64,000 bases of DNA from Cherax quadricarinatus (GCF_038502225.1 NW_027197001.1:1-64000), one strand, 5' to 3'. Shown: positions 11,705 through 24,528, numbered from the stretch's first letter. Numbers and translations: made by a program. Notes: generated by a model not told the origin, from the letters alone.

Positions 11705-12515
11705 ATGTCTATGATAACGTGTACATATGTATGTATATATGTGTGTTGGTAGTAGTGTGTTTGTAGTGATGTATGTGTGTACACATGTATGTATATATGT
11801 GTGATAGTAGTAGTGTGTTTGTAGTGATGTATATGTGTACACATGTATGTGTATATGTGTGTTGGTAGTAGTGTGTTTGTAGTGATGTGTATGTGTACAC
11901 ATGTATGTATATATGTGTGTTGGTAGTAGTGTGTTTGTAGTGATGTATATGTGTACACATGTATGTATACATGTGTGTTGGTAGTAGTGTGTTTGTAGTG
12001 ATGTATGTGTGTACACATGTATGTATACATGTGTGTTGGTAGTAGTGTGTTTGTAGTGATGTATGTGTGTACACATGTATGTATACATGTGTGTTGGTAG
12101 TAGTGTGTTTGTAGTGATGTATATGTGTACACATGTATGTATATATATGTGTTGGTAGTAGTGTGTTTGTAGTGATGTATATGTGTACACATGTATGTAT
12201 ACATGTGTGTTGGTAGTAGTGTGTTTGTAGTGATGCATGTGTGTACACATGTATGTATATATGTGTGTTGGTAGTAGTGTGTTTGTAGTGATGCATGTGT
12301 GTACACATGTATGTATGTGTGTTGGTAGTAGTGTGTTTGTAGTGATGTGTATGTGTACACATGTATGTGTATGAGTGTGTTGGTAGTAGTGTGTTTGTAG
12401 CGATGTGTGTGTGTACACATGTATGTATATATGTGTGTTGGTAGTAGTGTGTTTGTAGTGATGTGTATGTGTACACATGTATGTATATATGTGTATATAT
12501 GTATATATGTATATA
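11705..12515. repeat. 58-bp minisatellite, about 13 copies
   Basis: The unit includes ttggtagtagtgtgtttg, then tagtgatg and tgtacacatgtatg. The motif ttggtag starts at 11862 and 11920, giving a period of 58 bp. The end grades into TATG microsatellite. Confidence 0.93.
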
Positions 12516-12620
12516 TACAAACATTTGCGACCTTCAAATTCATTTATGAAACACGAAAAACGGAAGTTTTTTTAAATTCGTTGCAATTTTCATGGAGGAG
12601 ATTTAGAGATTCTCACTTTC
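12516..12620. other. Linker shared with 21440-21545 (segmental duplication)
   Basis: The strings tgcgaccttcaaattcat and tcatggaggagatttagag recur at 21450-21540 with a few substitutions, in the same orientation and the same relative place after the minisatellites. Confidence 0.8.
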
Positions 12621-13440
12621 ACTCATACATACACAATAACATGTACACGCGATATTCATACATGTTATAAGCATTCATACATAATAACATGTACACAAGA
12701 CTATCAAACACACAACATGTACACATGACAATCATCAACACACAACATGTATACATGACAATCATCAATATACAACATGTACACATGACAATCAACACAC
12801 AACATGTACACATGGTACACATACACAATAACACGTGTATTAATGTATACATAATGACACGTACACATGACAATCATCAACTCACAACATGTACACATGG
12901 CACACATACACAATACGTGTATTTAATGTGTACATAACATGTACACATGACAATCATCAACACACAACATGTACACATGACAATCATCAACACACATGTA
13001 CATGGCACACACACACACATGTGTATTAATGTGTACATAACACGTACACACACAACAGCACGTGTATTAATCATCAACACACAACATGTACACATATCAT
13101 CAACACACACATGTACACATGACAATCATCAACATACATGTACACATGACAATCATCAACACACATGTACACATGACAATCATCAACACACAACATGTAC
13201 ACATGACAATCATCAACACACAACATGTACACATGACAATCATCAACACACAACATGTACACATGACAATCATCAACACAACATGTACACATGACAATCA
13301 TCAACACACAACATATACATATGATAATCATCAACACACAACATGTACACATGACAATCATCAACACACATGTACATATGGCACACATACACAACACGTG
13401 TATTTAATGTGTACATAATAACATGTGCACATGACACACA
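12620..13440. repeat. 30-bp ACATGTACA-type minisatellite
   Basis: The core unit aacatgtacacatgacaa plus tcatcaacacac repeats at 30 bp, cleanly so at 13180-13290. Shortened and compound variants (acacgtgtattaatgtg) lie elsewhere. ACATGT and TGTACA are themselves palindromic. Cys/Met-rich frames are artefacts. Confidence 0.92.
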
Positions 13441-14337
13441 GTCCTCCACTAGTGCCTCAGTCGTGTCACATCTTTAAATATTCACAAGTTACACAAACAA
13501 TGTTCTCAAATTACTGTAAACCAACATTTTTTTGTCTTATATATTCTGAATATTGAAGCAAATACTCATATCTAAATTTCCCATATATTGTCTCTGCTAC
13601 ATTGTTTAATCATGTGGACGAGTACATGTATGTCTATGAGAATGTGTACACATGTATGTGTACATAAGTGTTCGTGGGATGGGCTTTGGAGTGATATGTT
13701 TGTGTGCATGTATGTGTGATCTCAGACATATTATAGTGATAGGAGATAACTGTGTACATTGTTGTGTGCGTATTTGTAGTACATGGGATTGTGTGTGATT
13801 TTTTATGCATGCAAGTGTATGTATAATGATGTATGAGTAAGGTGAATGTGTTTAAACGTATAAATATTTGTGAAAATACTTATATATGTGTATGCAAACA
13901 ATTTCTGCGCTTGTTAGGCTTTCAGTGCCAAATGTAAAAGACGGATAAATAAACAAAAATGAAAGCAGTGTAATATTTAACATAGTTATGATGGTGGTGG
14001 ACAAATTAACCAACATTTGGGTATTCATCTGCAATAATAAAACACTCTCAAATACTTTTAAACAGCTAAATAAGTAAAAAAACAACTTGTTCTCAGTATA
14101 TTTTCATAGTGTAACATAAAAGGATTTCCAAAATTTATGTTAATTAGCCTCTCGGAGGTGGCCGAACTGTGAGGCAGCTTGGTGGCGTCTAGCTGACCTA
14201 CGGTCGCGGCTGTCTTGATGGGTGTAATTACTGGACGCAGTTTTCTGTGTGTGTCACCTCCAGTAATTCCACCCACCTGGACAGTCTCTACCGTAGACCA
14301 GCTAGACAAGACCAAGTTTCCATGCAGCGAGGTCACT
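13441..14337. other. Non-coding linker, segmentally duplicated at 21820-22390
   Basis: Collinear similarity to the second unit is easy to follow. Examples: cagtcctccactagtgcc against cagtcttccactagtgtc; aataaataaacaaaaatg against aataaataaataaaaatg; taattagcctctcggagg against taattagcctctctgagg; ctagacaagaccaagttt against ctagacaaggccaagttt. No open frame is conserved between the two copies, so this is duplicated non-coding DNA. Confidence 0.8.
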
Positions 14338-16250
14338 GAAGGTGGCAACCGCTGACTCTGGGGAAGTGGGGAAGGGAGTCCACCTGAGGTGACACTAGTG
14401 GACTCCTGGAGACACTGATCCGGGGAAGGCACCGCTGACTCTGGGGAAGTGGGGAAGGGAGTCCACTCAGGTGACACAAGTGGACTCCTGGAGACACTGA
14501 TCCGGGGAAGGCACCGCCGACCTTAGGGAAATGGGGAAGGGAAGACATCCGGAGCGAGCGGATGGATTCCTGGATACATGAACTTGAGGAAGGTTGTTGT
14601 TGAGGCTGACCTTGGGTAAGTGGGGAAGGGGAGACATCCGGAGCGAGCGGATGGATTCCTGGATACATGAACCTGAGCAAGGCAAGAATACATGCAGTTG
14701 AGGCTGACCTTGGGTAAGTGGGGAAGGGAAGATATCCGGCGGTAGACGGAAGGATTCCTGGATACATGATCCTGCGGACGGCAAGAATACCGCTGACCTT
14801 GGGGAAGTGGGGAAGGGAGTTCACCTGAGGTGACATAAGTGGATTCCTGGAGACACTGATCCGGGGAAGGCACCGCCGACCTTAGGGAAATGGGGAAGGG
14901 AAGACATCCGGAGCGAGCGGATGGATTCCTGGATACATGAACTTGAGGAAGGTTGTTGTTGAGGCTGACCTTGGGTAAGTGGGGAAGGGGAGACATCCGG
15001 AGCGAGCGGATGGATTCCTGGATACATGAACCTGAGCAAGGCAAGAATACATGCAGTTGAGGCTGACCTTGGGTAAGTGGGGAAGGGAAGATATCCGGCG
15101 GTAGACGGAAGGATTCCTGGATACATGATCCTGGGAATGGCAAGAATACCGCTGACCTTGGGGAAGTGGGGAAGGGAGTCCACTCAGGTGACATAAGTGG
15201 ACTCCTGGAGACACTGATCCGGGGAAGGCACCGCCGACCTTAGGGAAATGGGGAAGGGAAGACATCCGGAGCGAGCGGATGGATTCCTGGATACATGAAC
15301 TTGAGGAAGGTTGTTGTTGAGGCTGACCTTGGGTAAGTGGGGAAGGGGAGACATCCGGAGCGAGCGGATGGATTCCTGGATACATGAACCTGAGCAAGGC
15401 AAGAATACATGCAGTTGAGGCTGACCTTGGGTAAGTGGGGAAGGGAAGATATCCGGCGGTAGACGGAAGGATTCCTGGATACATGATCCTGCGGACGGCA
15501 AGAATACCGCTGACCTTGGGGAAGTGGGGAAGGGAGTTCACCTGAGGTGACATAAGTGGATTCCTGGAGACACTGATCCGGGGAAGGCACCGCCGACCTT
15601 AGGGAAATGGGGAAGGGAAGACACCCGGGAGCGAACGGATGGATTCCTGGATACATGAACTTGGGGAAGGTTGTCGTTGAGGCTGACCTTGGGTAAGTGG
15701 GGAAGGGGAGACATCCGGGAGCGAACGGATGGATTCCTGGATACATGAACCTGGGGATGGCAAGAATACATGCAGTTGAGGCTGACCTTGGGTAAGTGGG
15801 GAAGGGGAGACATCTGGGAGCGAACGGATGGATCCCTGGATACATGAACCTTGGCAAGGCAAGAATACATGCAGTTGAGGCTGACCTTGGGTAAGTAGGG
15901 AAGGGAAGATATCCGGCGGTAGACGGAAGGATTCCTGGATACATGAACCTGGGGACAGCAAGAAAACAGGTTGGTGAGGCTGACCTTAGGGAAGTGAGGA
16001 AGGGAAAACATCCGGAGGCAGACAGATGGATTCCTGGATACATGAACCTGGGGAAGGCTGAGGCTGGAAGGCAGAGAGAGAAAGAGAGGCGAGGCTGACC
16101 TTAGGGAAATGAGGAAGGGGAGACATCCGGGGGCCCACGGATGAATTCCTGGACACATGAACCTGGGGAAGGCGAGGGGGGGGGGACCTTAAAGACGAAC
16201 CACTGGCCTCCACGTGGCAAGGTCTGGTAACTCAGAGATAACTCTGAGGC
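14338..16250. repeat. ~97-bp compound minisatellite with 717-bp higher-order repeat
   Basis: The units combine gaggctgaccttgggtaa, gtggggaagg, catccgg, gcgg and atggattcctggatacatga. Between 14461 and about 15600 they are arranged in 358/359-bp blocks. Alternate blocks are marked by gtccactcag (14461, 15178) and gttcacctgag (14819, 15536), giving a 717-bp higher-order period. Many units contain GGTAAGT on the + strand. Pro/Ser-rich minus-strand frames are repeat by-products. Confidence 0.92.
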
Positions 16251-16277
16251 TGACAGTGGTCGCAAATATATTATAAT

Positions 16278-16278
<1 letters not shown>

Positions 16279-16323
<45 letters not shown>

Positions 16324-16356
16324 GTTATTATTATTAATTATTATTGTTATTATTCA
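16279..16356. repeat. (ATT)n microsatellite
   Basis: A nearly pure ATT trinucleotide tract with a few interruptions. Confidence 0.97.
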
Positions 16357-16379
16357 TGATTTGGATTCAAAAGCGTCAA

Positions 16380-19078
16380 CCAGCCTCCCTGACAGTAGCA
16401 TCGGTGATGTTATTCCCACTCCAGCCTCCCTGACAGTAGCATCGGTGGTGTTATTCCCACTCCAGCCTCCCTGACAGTAGCATCGGTGGTGTTATTCCCA
16501 CTCCAGCCTCCCTGACAGTAGCATCGGTGGTGTTATTCCCACTCAAGCCTCCCTGACAGGTGGTGTTATTCCCACTCCAGCCTCCCTGACAGTAGCATCG
16601 GTGGTGTTATTCCCACTGACAGTAGCATCGGTGGTGTTATTCCTCTCTGACAGTAGCATCGGTGATGTTATTCCCACTCCAGCCTCCCTGACAGTAGCAT
16701 CGGTGGTGTTATTCCCACTCCAGCCTCCCTGACAGTAGCATCGGTGGTGTTATTCCCACTCCAGCCTCCCTGACAGTAGCATCGGTGGTGTTATTCCCAC
16801 TCCAGCCTCCCTGACAGTAGCATCGGTGGTGTTATTCCCACTCCAGCCTCCCTGACAGTAGCATCGGTGGTGTTATTCCCACTCCAGCCTCCCTGACAGT
16901 AGCATCGGTGGTGTTATTCCCACTCCAGCCTCCCTGACAGTAGCATCGGTGGTGTTATTCCCACTCCAGCCTCCCTGACAGTAGCATCGGTGGTGTTATT
17001 CCCACTCCAGCCTCCCTGACAGTAGCATCGGTGGTGTTATTCCCACTCCAGCCTCCCTGACAGTAGCATTGGTGGTGTTATTCCCACTCCAGCCTCCCTG
17101 ACAGCATTGGTGGTGTTATTCCCACTCCAGCCTCCCATTGTTATTCCCACTCCAGTGGTAACCACAGTACCATTATTCCCACAGTAGCATTGGTGGTGTT
17201 ATTCCCACTCCAGCCTCCCTGACAGTAGCATCGGTGGTGTTATTCCCACTCCAGCCTCCCTGACAGTAGCCATGGTGGTGTTATTCCCACTCCAGCCTCC
17301 CTGACAGTAGCATTGGTGGTGTTATTCCCACTCCAGCCTCCCTGACAGTAGCCATGGTGGTGTTATTCCCACTCCAGCCTCCCTGACAGTAGCATCGGTG
17401 GTGTTATTCCCACTCCAGCCTCCCTGACAGTAGCATCGGTGGTGTTATTCCCACTCCAGCCTCCCTGACAGTAGCATCGGTGGTGTTATTCCCACTCCAG
17501 CCTCCCTGACAGTAGCATGGGTGGTGTTATTCCCACTCCAGCCTCCCTGACAGTAGCATGGTGGTGTTATTCCCACTCCAGCCTCCCTGACAGTTATTCC
17601 CACTCCAGCAGTAGCATCGGTGGTGTTATTCCCACTGCCTCCCTGACAGTAGCATTGGTGGTGTTATTCCCACCAGTAGCATCGGTGGTGTTATTCCCAC
17701 TCCAGCCTCCCTGACAGTAGCATTGGTGGTGTTATTCCCACTCCAGCCTCCCTGACAGTAGCCTGGTGGTGTTATTCCCACTCCAGCATCCCTGACAGTA
17801 GCATCGGTGGTGTTATTCCCACTCCACAGTAGCATCGGTGGTGTGGTGTTATTCCCACCCACTCCATGGTGGTGTTATTCCCACTCCAGCCTCCCTGAGC
17901 ATCGGTGGTGTTATTCCCACTCCAGCCTCCCTGACAGTAGCCATGGTGGTGTTTATTCCCACTCCAGCCTCCCTGACAGTTATTCCCACTAGCCATGGTG
18001 GTGTTATTCCCACTCCAGCCTCCCTGACAGTAGCATAGGTGGTGTTATTCCCACTCCAGCCTCCCTGCCCGGACCCATGGTGGTGTTATTCCCACTCCAG
18101 CCTCCCTGACAGTAGCCATGGTGGTGTTATTCCCACTCCAGCCTCCCTGACAGTACCCATGGTGGTGTTATTCCCACTCCAGCCTCCCTGACAGTAACCA
18201 TGGTGGTGTTATTCCCACTCCAGCCTCCCTGACAGTAACCATGGTGGTGTTATTCCCACTCCAGCCTCCCTGACAGTAACCATGGTGGTGTTATTCCCAC
18301 TCCAGCCTCCCTGACAGTACCCATGGTGGTGTTATTCCCACTCCAGCCTCCCTGACAGTAACCATGGTGGTGTTATTCCCACTCCAGCCTCCCTGACAGT
18401 AACCATGGTGGTGTTATTCCCACTCCAGCCTCCCTGACAGTACAATGGGTGGTGTTATTCCCACTCCAGCCTCCCTGACAGTAACCATGGTGGTGTTATT
18501 CCCACTCCAGCCTCCCTGACAGTAACCATGGTGGTGTTATTCCCACTCCAGCCTCCCTGACAGTAGCCATGGTGGTGTTATTCCCACTCCAGCCTCCCTG
18601 ACAGTAACCATGGTGGTGTTATTCCCACTCCAGCCTCCCTGACAGTAACCATGGTGGTGTTATTCCCTGACCCACTCCAGCCTCCCTGACCCATGGTGGT
18701 GTTATTCCCACTCCAGTGACAGTAACCATGGTGGTGTTATTCCCACTCCAGCCTCCCTGACAGTAACCATGGTGGTGTTATTCCCACTCCAGCCTCCCTG
18801 ACAGTAACCATGGTGGTGTTATTCCCACTCCAGCCTCCCATGGTGGTGTTATTCCCACTCCAGCCTCCCTGACAGTAACCATGGTGGTGTAACCATGGTG
18901 GTGTTATTCCCACTCCAGCCTCCCTGACAGTAACCATGGTGGTGTTATTCCCACTCCAGCCTCCCTGACAGTAACCATGGTGGTGTTATTCCCACTCCAG
19001 CCTCCCTGACAGTAACCATGGTGGTGTTATTCCCACTCCAGCCTCCCTGACAGTAACCATGGTGGGGTTATTCCTACT
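16380..19078. repeat. 41-bp minisatellite array A, about 60 copies
   Basis: The unit contains ccagcctccctgacagtag and ggtggtgttattcccact. The start of the unit at 16801 and 16842 gives a 41-bp period. A variable core changes along the array: agcatcgg in the 5' part, a mixed zone around 17150-18070 with many truncated units, then aaccatgg in the 3' part. Confidence 0.96.
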
Positions 19079-19763
19079 CGGGAATAACACGTCAGTGGCA
19101 TCTCGCTGGTGCCACCCACGTTATCATAATATGAAAAAAATCCCCAAAAAGGAAATACTTTCATCATCATTCAACACTTTCACCTCACTCACACATAATC
19201 ACTGTCTTTGCAGAGGCGCTCAGACACAACAGTTTAGAAGCATATATGAAGTAATATTAGATACTCTTCCAAACTGCCAATATCCCAATATCCGAATGGG
19301 TGAAACTGGTCTGTTAACAAGACCTCATGTAAAATTGAGTCCTTTCTTATATTTTCTCTGTGCGTTTAAAGATATATTTTTTTCATTTATGTTAATGTAA
19401 AAACTAATAACTTTGTTCTAAAAGAACCTTAGAAAACTTACCTAACCTTTAATTTAATTTAATTTGATTTAGCCTAATTTAACTAAAAATGTTTTAGATA
19501 AGTTTACAATAATTTAATAATAAACAAACACAATGAAATACATTTTTTTCCGTTAGGTTCAGAATGATTTTTGCGAAATTATTGCATACACAAACTTTCA
19601 CTTGTGTATGTGTTAGTATGCTGTTATTGGAAGTTACTGTACTTTTCTTTTGTTACCTATTACAACCCAGGAGTCCCAAAGGCCTGTTATCCTGTGTGTA
19701 AAGGCAGCGAAATAAACACAACAGAAAAGCTTTTGACTTGCATTATCCTTCACCAATTTAGAA
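19079..19763. other. AT-rich spacer between the two duplication units
   Basis: No gene or known repeat is recognised. An open frame that begins here (about 19571) and runs into the 30-bp array is explained by the stop-free array. Confidence 0.5.
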
Positions 19764-21390
19764 CAGGTTGTGACAACACACAGTCGTACTGGCCAGGTTG
19801 TGACAACACACAGTCGTACTGGCCAGGTTGTGACAACACACAGTCGTACTGGCCAGGTTGTGACAACACACAGTCGTACTGGCCAGGTTGTGACAACACA
19901 CAGTCGTACTGGCCAGGTTGTGACAACACACAGTCGTACTGGCCAGGTTGTGACAACACACAGTCGTACTGGCCAGGTTGTGACAACACACAGTCGTACT
20001 GGCCAGGTTGTGACAACACACAGTCGTACTGGCCAGGTTGTGACAACACACAGTCGTACTGGCCAGGTTGTGACAACACACAGTCGTACTGGCCAGGTTG
20101 TGACAACACACAGTCGTACTGGCCAGGTTGTGACAACACACAGTCGTACTGGCCAGGTTGTGACAACACACAGTCGTACTGGCCAGGTTGTGACAACACA
20201 CAGTCGTACTGGCCAGGTTGTGACAACACACAGTCGTACTGGCCAGGTTGTGACAACACACAGTCGTACTGGCCAGGTTGTGGCAACACACAGTCGTACT
20301 GGCCAGGTTGTGACAACACACAGTCGTACTGGCCAGGTTGTGACAACACACAGTCGTACTGGCCAGGTTGTGACAACACACAGTCGTACTGGCCAGGTTG
20401 TGACAACACACAGTCGTACTGGCCAGGTTGTGACAACACACAGTCGTACTGGCCAGGTTGTGACAACACACAGTCGTACTGGCCAGGTTGTGACAACACA
20501 CAGTCGTACTGGCCAGGTTGTGACAACACACAGTCGTACTGGCCAGGTTGTGACAACACACAGTCGTACTGGCCAGGTTGTGACAACACACAGTCGTACT
20601 GGCCAGGTTGTGACAACACACAGTCGTACTGGCCAGGTTGTGACAACACACAGTCGTACTGGCCAGGTTGTGACAACACACAGTCGTACTGGCCAGGTTG
20701 TGACAACACACAGTCGTACTGGCCAGGTTGTGACAACACACAGTCGTACTGGCCAGGTTGTGACAACACACAGTCGTACTGGCCAGGTTGTGACAACACA
20801 CAGTCGTACTGGCCAGGTTGTGGCAACACACAGTCGTACTGGCCAGGTTGTGACAACACACAGTCGTACTGGCCAGGTTGTGACAACACACAGTCGTACT
20901 GGCCAGGTTGTGACAACACACAGTCGTACTGGCCAGGTTGTGACAACACACAGTCGTACTGGCCAGGTTGTGACAACACACAGTCGTACTGGCCAGGTTG
21001 TGACAACACACAGTCGTACTGGCCAGGTTGTGACAACACACAGTCGTACTGGCCAGGTTGTGGCAACACACAGTCGTACTGGCCAGGTTGTGACAACACA
21101 CAGTCGTACTGGCCAGGTTGTGGCAACACACAGTCGTACTGGCCAGGTTGTGACAACACACAGTCGTACTGGCCAGGTTGTGGCAACACACAGTCGTACT
21201 GGCCAGGTTGTGGCAACACACAGTCGTACTGGCCAGGTTGTGGCAACACACAGTCGTACTGGCCAGGTTGTGGCAATACACAGACGTACTGGCCAGGTTC
21301 GGACAACACACAGTCGTACTGGCCAGGTTGTGACAACACACAGCCGTACTGGCAAGGTTGTGACAACACACAGTCGTACTGGCCAGGTTG
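19764..21390. repeat. 30-bp minisatellite array B, about 54 copies
   Basis: This is the same unit as array A, but mostly with tgtgacaacacacagtcg instead of tgtggcaac. It is far more homogeneous. Apart from the D/G-type gac/ggc change, clustered toward the 3' end, most units are identical, and the last few units are the most diverged. It is open in five of six frames, encoding for example a GCDNTQSYWP decapeptide repeat. The changes do not favour synonymous sites, so I do not call a gene. Confidence 0.97.
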
Positions 21391-22389
21391 TACACATTTA
21401 CTGTGCGTTCATATATGTATACATTTATGCATTTGCCATTGATTCCATCTGCGACCTTCAGATTCATGTAGGAAACACGAGAAACAGAAATTATTGTAAT
21501 TTATTTACAGTTTTCATGGAGGAGATTTAGAGATTCTCATTTGACACTCATCAATACACAATAACATGGACACTCATACACAATATGTGACACTCATAAA
21601 CAATATGTGACACTCATACACTCATACACATTCCGCAAACAATACACTCGTTTTTACAAAATAACATGTACATATGTCATTCATCAACACACAGCAACAT
21701 GTACACATGACACCTATACACAGTAACATGTACACATAACACACATACACAGCAACATGTACACATAACATATACAATAACACGTAAGCATTACATTCAT
21801 ATATAAGAATATGCACACATGACACAGTCTTCCACTAGTGTCAAAGATGTGTCTCATCTTTACATATTTATATGTTTCACAAAGAATGTCGTCGAAATGC
21901 CGTAAACCAGCATATAAATGTATGTGAATATATTTATATATGTGTATGTTTGGGCGTTCGTTAGCCTTTCTGTGTCAAATGAAAAAGACCAATAAATAAA
22001 TAAAAATGAAACCCGTGTAATATTTAATACAGTTTTGATGGAGGTGGAAAAGTTCTTCAACACTTGGGCATTCATCCACATAAAATAAAACACTCGCAAA
22101 TGCTTTTAAACCACTAAATGAGCAAGAAAATCTCGTACTAAGTTTAAATTCATTGTTTAATATAAAAGGATTTCCAAAATTGTTCTTAATTAGCCTCTCT
22201 GAGGTAGCCGAGCTGTGTACGAGCTTCGTCTCGTCTACCAGGCCTACTGTTTCAGGCTGTCTTGGTGGGTGTAATTACTGGACACAGTTTACTGTGTGTC
22301 CCCTCCAGTAATTCCACCAACCCGGACAGTCTCGGCAGTAGATCAGCTAGACAAGGCCAAGTTTACGCCCAGCAAAGTCAATGTGGGTG
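21391..22389. other. Second copy of the duplicated linker, with short ACATGT repeats
   Basis: This is collinear with 12516-14337 but shorter. It has the gcgaccttcagattcatg block, a reduced acatgtacacat repeat patch (21540-21800), the cagtcttccactag block and the taattagcctctctgagg block. No coding potential is seen. Confidence 0.78.
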
Positions 22390-23290
22390 GTAACCGCTGA
22401 CTCTGGGGAAGTGGGGAAGGGATTCCACCTGAGGTGACACAAGTGGACTCCTGGAGACACTGATCCGGGGAAGGCACCGCCGACCTTAGGTAAGTGGGGA
22501 AGGGGAGACATCCGGGAGCGAACGGATGAATTCCTAGATACATGAACTTGAGGAAGGTTGTTGTTGAGGCTGACTTTGGGTAAGTGGGGAAGGGGAGACA
22601 TCCGGGAGCGAACGGATGGATTCCTTGATACATGAACCTGGGGAAGGCGTGAATACTAGCAGTTGAGGCTGATGGATTCCTGGATACATGATCCTGGGGA
22701 AGGCAAGAATACAGCTGACTTCGAGGAAGTGGGGAAGGGAGTCCACTCAGGTGACACAAGTGGACTCCTGGAGACACTAATTCGGGGAAGGCACTGACCT
22801 AACTCGCTGACCTTAGGTAAGTGGGGAAAGGAAGACATCCGGGAGCGAACGGATGGATTCCTGGATACATGAGCTTGGGGAAGGTTGTTGTTGAGGCTGA
22901 CCTTAGGGACGTGAGGAAGGGAAGACATCTGGGAGCGAACGGATGGATTCCTGGATACATGAACCTTGGGAAAGCAAGAATACAGGTTGGTGAGGCTGAC
23001 CTTGGGGAAGTGAGAAAGGGAAAACATCCGGCGGCGGACGGATGGATTCCTGGATACATGGACCTGGGTAAGGCTGAGGCTGGAAGGCAGAGAGAGAGAG
23101 GCGAGGCTGACCTTAGGGAAGTGAGGAAGGGGAGACATCCGGGGACCCACGGATGGATTCCTGGACACATGAACCCTCGCCTTCCCCAGGTTCATGACCT
23201 GGGGAAGGCGAGGGGGGGGGTGGACCTTAAAGACGAACCACTGGCCTCCACGTGGCAAGGTCTGGTAACTCAGAGATAACTCTGAGGCTG
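22390..23290. repeat. ~97-bp compound minisatellite, second copy
   Basis: It has the same units as 14338-16250 (gaccttaggtaagtgggg, gaacggatggattcct). There are fewer copies and no visible 717-bp higher-order structure. It ends with the same flank (cacgtggcaaggtctggta) as array A at about 16210. Confidence 0.9.
23174..23214. repeat. Perfect 18-bp hairpin inside a minisatellite unit
   Basis: CCCTCGCCTTCCCCAGGT (23174-23191) and its exact reverse complement (23197-23214) flank the loop tcatg. The homologous unit near 16160 has only one arm. This copy therefore gained an inverted duplication. Confidence 0.9.
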
Positions 23291-23354
23291 ACAGTGGTCG
23301 CAAATAATGTAATTTTACTAATAATATTGTTATTAATTGTTATTTATAATTCAT

Positions 23355-23885
23355 ATTTATATTCCAACTGTAGCCTCCCTGACAGTAGCCACAGTGGTGT
23401 TATTCCCACTCCAGCCTCCCTGACAGTAGCCACAGTGGTGTTATTCCCACTCCAGCCTCCCTGACAGTAGCCACGGTGGTGTTATTCCCACTCCAGCCTC
23501 CCTGACTGTAGTCACAGTGGTGTTATTCTCACTCCAGCCTCCCTGACAGTAGCCTCAGTGGTGTTATTCCTACTCCAGCCTCCCTGACAGTAGCCACGGT
23601 GATGTTATTCCCACTCCAGGCTCCCTGACAGTAGCCACGATGGTGTTATTCCAACTCCAGCCTCCCTGACAGTAGCCACAGTGGTGTTATTCCCACTCAA
23701 GCCTCCCTGACAGTAGCCACAGTGGTGTTATTCGCACTCCAGCTTCCCTGACAGTAGCCACGGTGGTGTTATTCCCACTCCAGCCTCCCTGACAGTAGTC
23801 ACAATGGTGTTATTCCCACTCCAGCCTCCCTGACAGTAGCCACAATGGTGTTATTCCCACTTCAGCCTCCCTGACAGTAGCCACC
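23355..23885. repeat. 41-bp minisatellite array B, about 13 copies
   Basis: It has the same cagcctccctgacagtag unit as 16380-19078, but with a gccacagtgg or gccacggtgg core. Array A dominates with other core variants, so each array has its own variant set. Confidence 0.92.
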
Positions 23886-24528
23886 GTGTTTATATTTATT
23901 CTGAAATTCATATCTGTAATAAATAGAAACAATTATAGCAGCCCTGTCATCCTTTCTGTTTTTTTACTTCCTTTCACAAGAACAGCATTTACTATTTTCC
24001 AATTTCACAACACTTGGTTGCCCAGGTCAGTAAACAAACTTAGAGGATAGCATATAAACTCATATAGTAACTTTCACTCTCTCCTCTCTTCAAGTAGGTT
24101 CGGAAAAATCGCCTCTATGGAACTGACCACAGGGGTGATGTTACAACAGCTTGGTCCATCCTCTTCCCTCCCTCGGCATAGTTTCTTATACAGTTGCAAT
24201 TTCCATTGCTGCTTCCCGTCTTAGTTCCCGTTCACCTGTGTGCATGATCACTGTTAACTTAGATCATCTCTGCTGTGCTTAGGCGTCGGGGGGAGGGATT
24301 GCTGGACTTAATTAAAGCGGAGGGTCAAATGTGTCTTCATTAAGAGGGAGGTGATGAGGGACGGTGTGGGCGGGAGGGTGGGTTTGGTCAGAATCCATGA
24401 TAGATTGAAACGAATGTATAGAGGAGTTGAGTTGTGTGAGTGTGAAACCGTTTTGAGGGCAATAGCGTGGGCTCGAGATAGGTAAGATTTGTAGATTGTT
24501 AGTGGGGAGGGTTGTGGAGCCTGTAGAG
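23886..24528. other. Stretch without recognisable gene
   Basis: Mixed-composition sequence up to the hAT terminal repeat. Nothing is supported on either strand. Confidence 0.5.

Noticed and set aside
12619..13418. Cys/Met/Val-rich frames over the ACATGTACA repeats
   Set aside because: Short-period repeat artefacts with every frame showing a similar pattern.
14523..16158. Pro/Ser-rich minus-strand frames (up to 267 codons)
   Set aside because: They follow the compound minisatellite, are present in several frames at once and are not conserved in the paralogous array.
19571..21442. 623-codon open frame with a GCDNTQSYWP decapeptide repeat (and long frames on the other strand)
   Set aside because: The 30-bp unit is a multiple of three without stops in five frames, so all are open. 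Unit changes (gac to ggc) are not biased to synonymous sites, and the same unit at 10.4 kb favours other frames.
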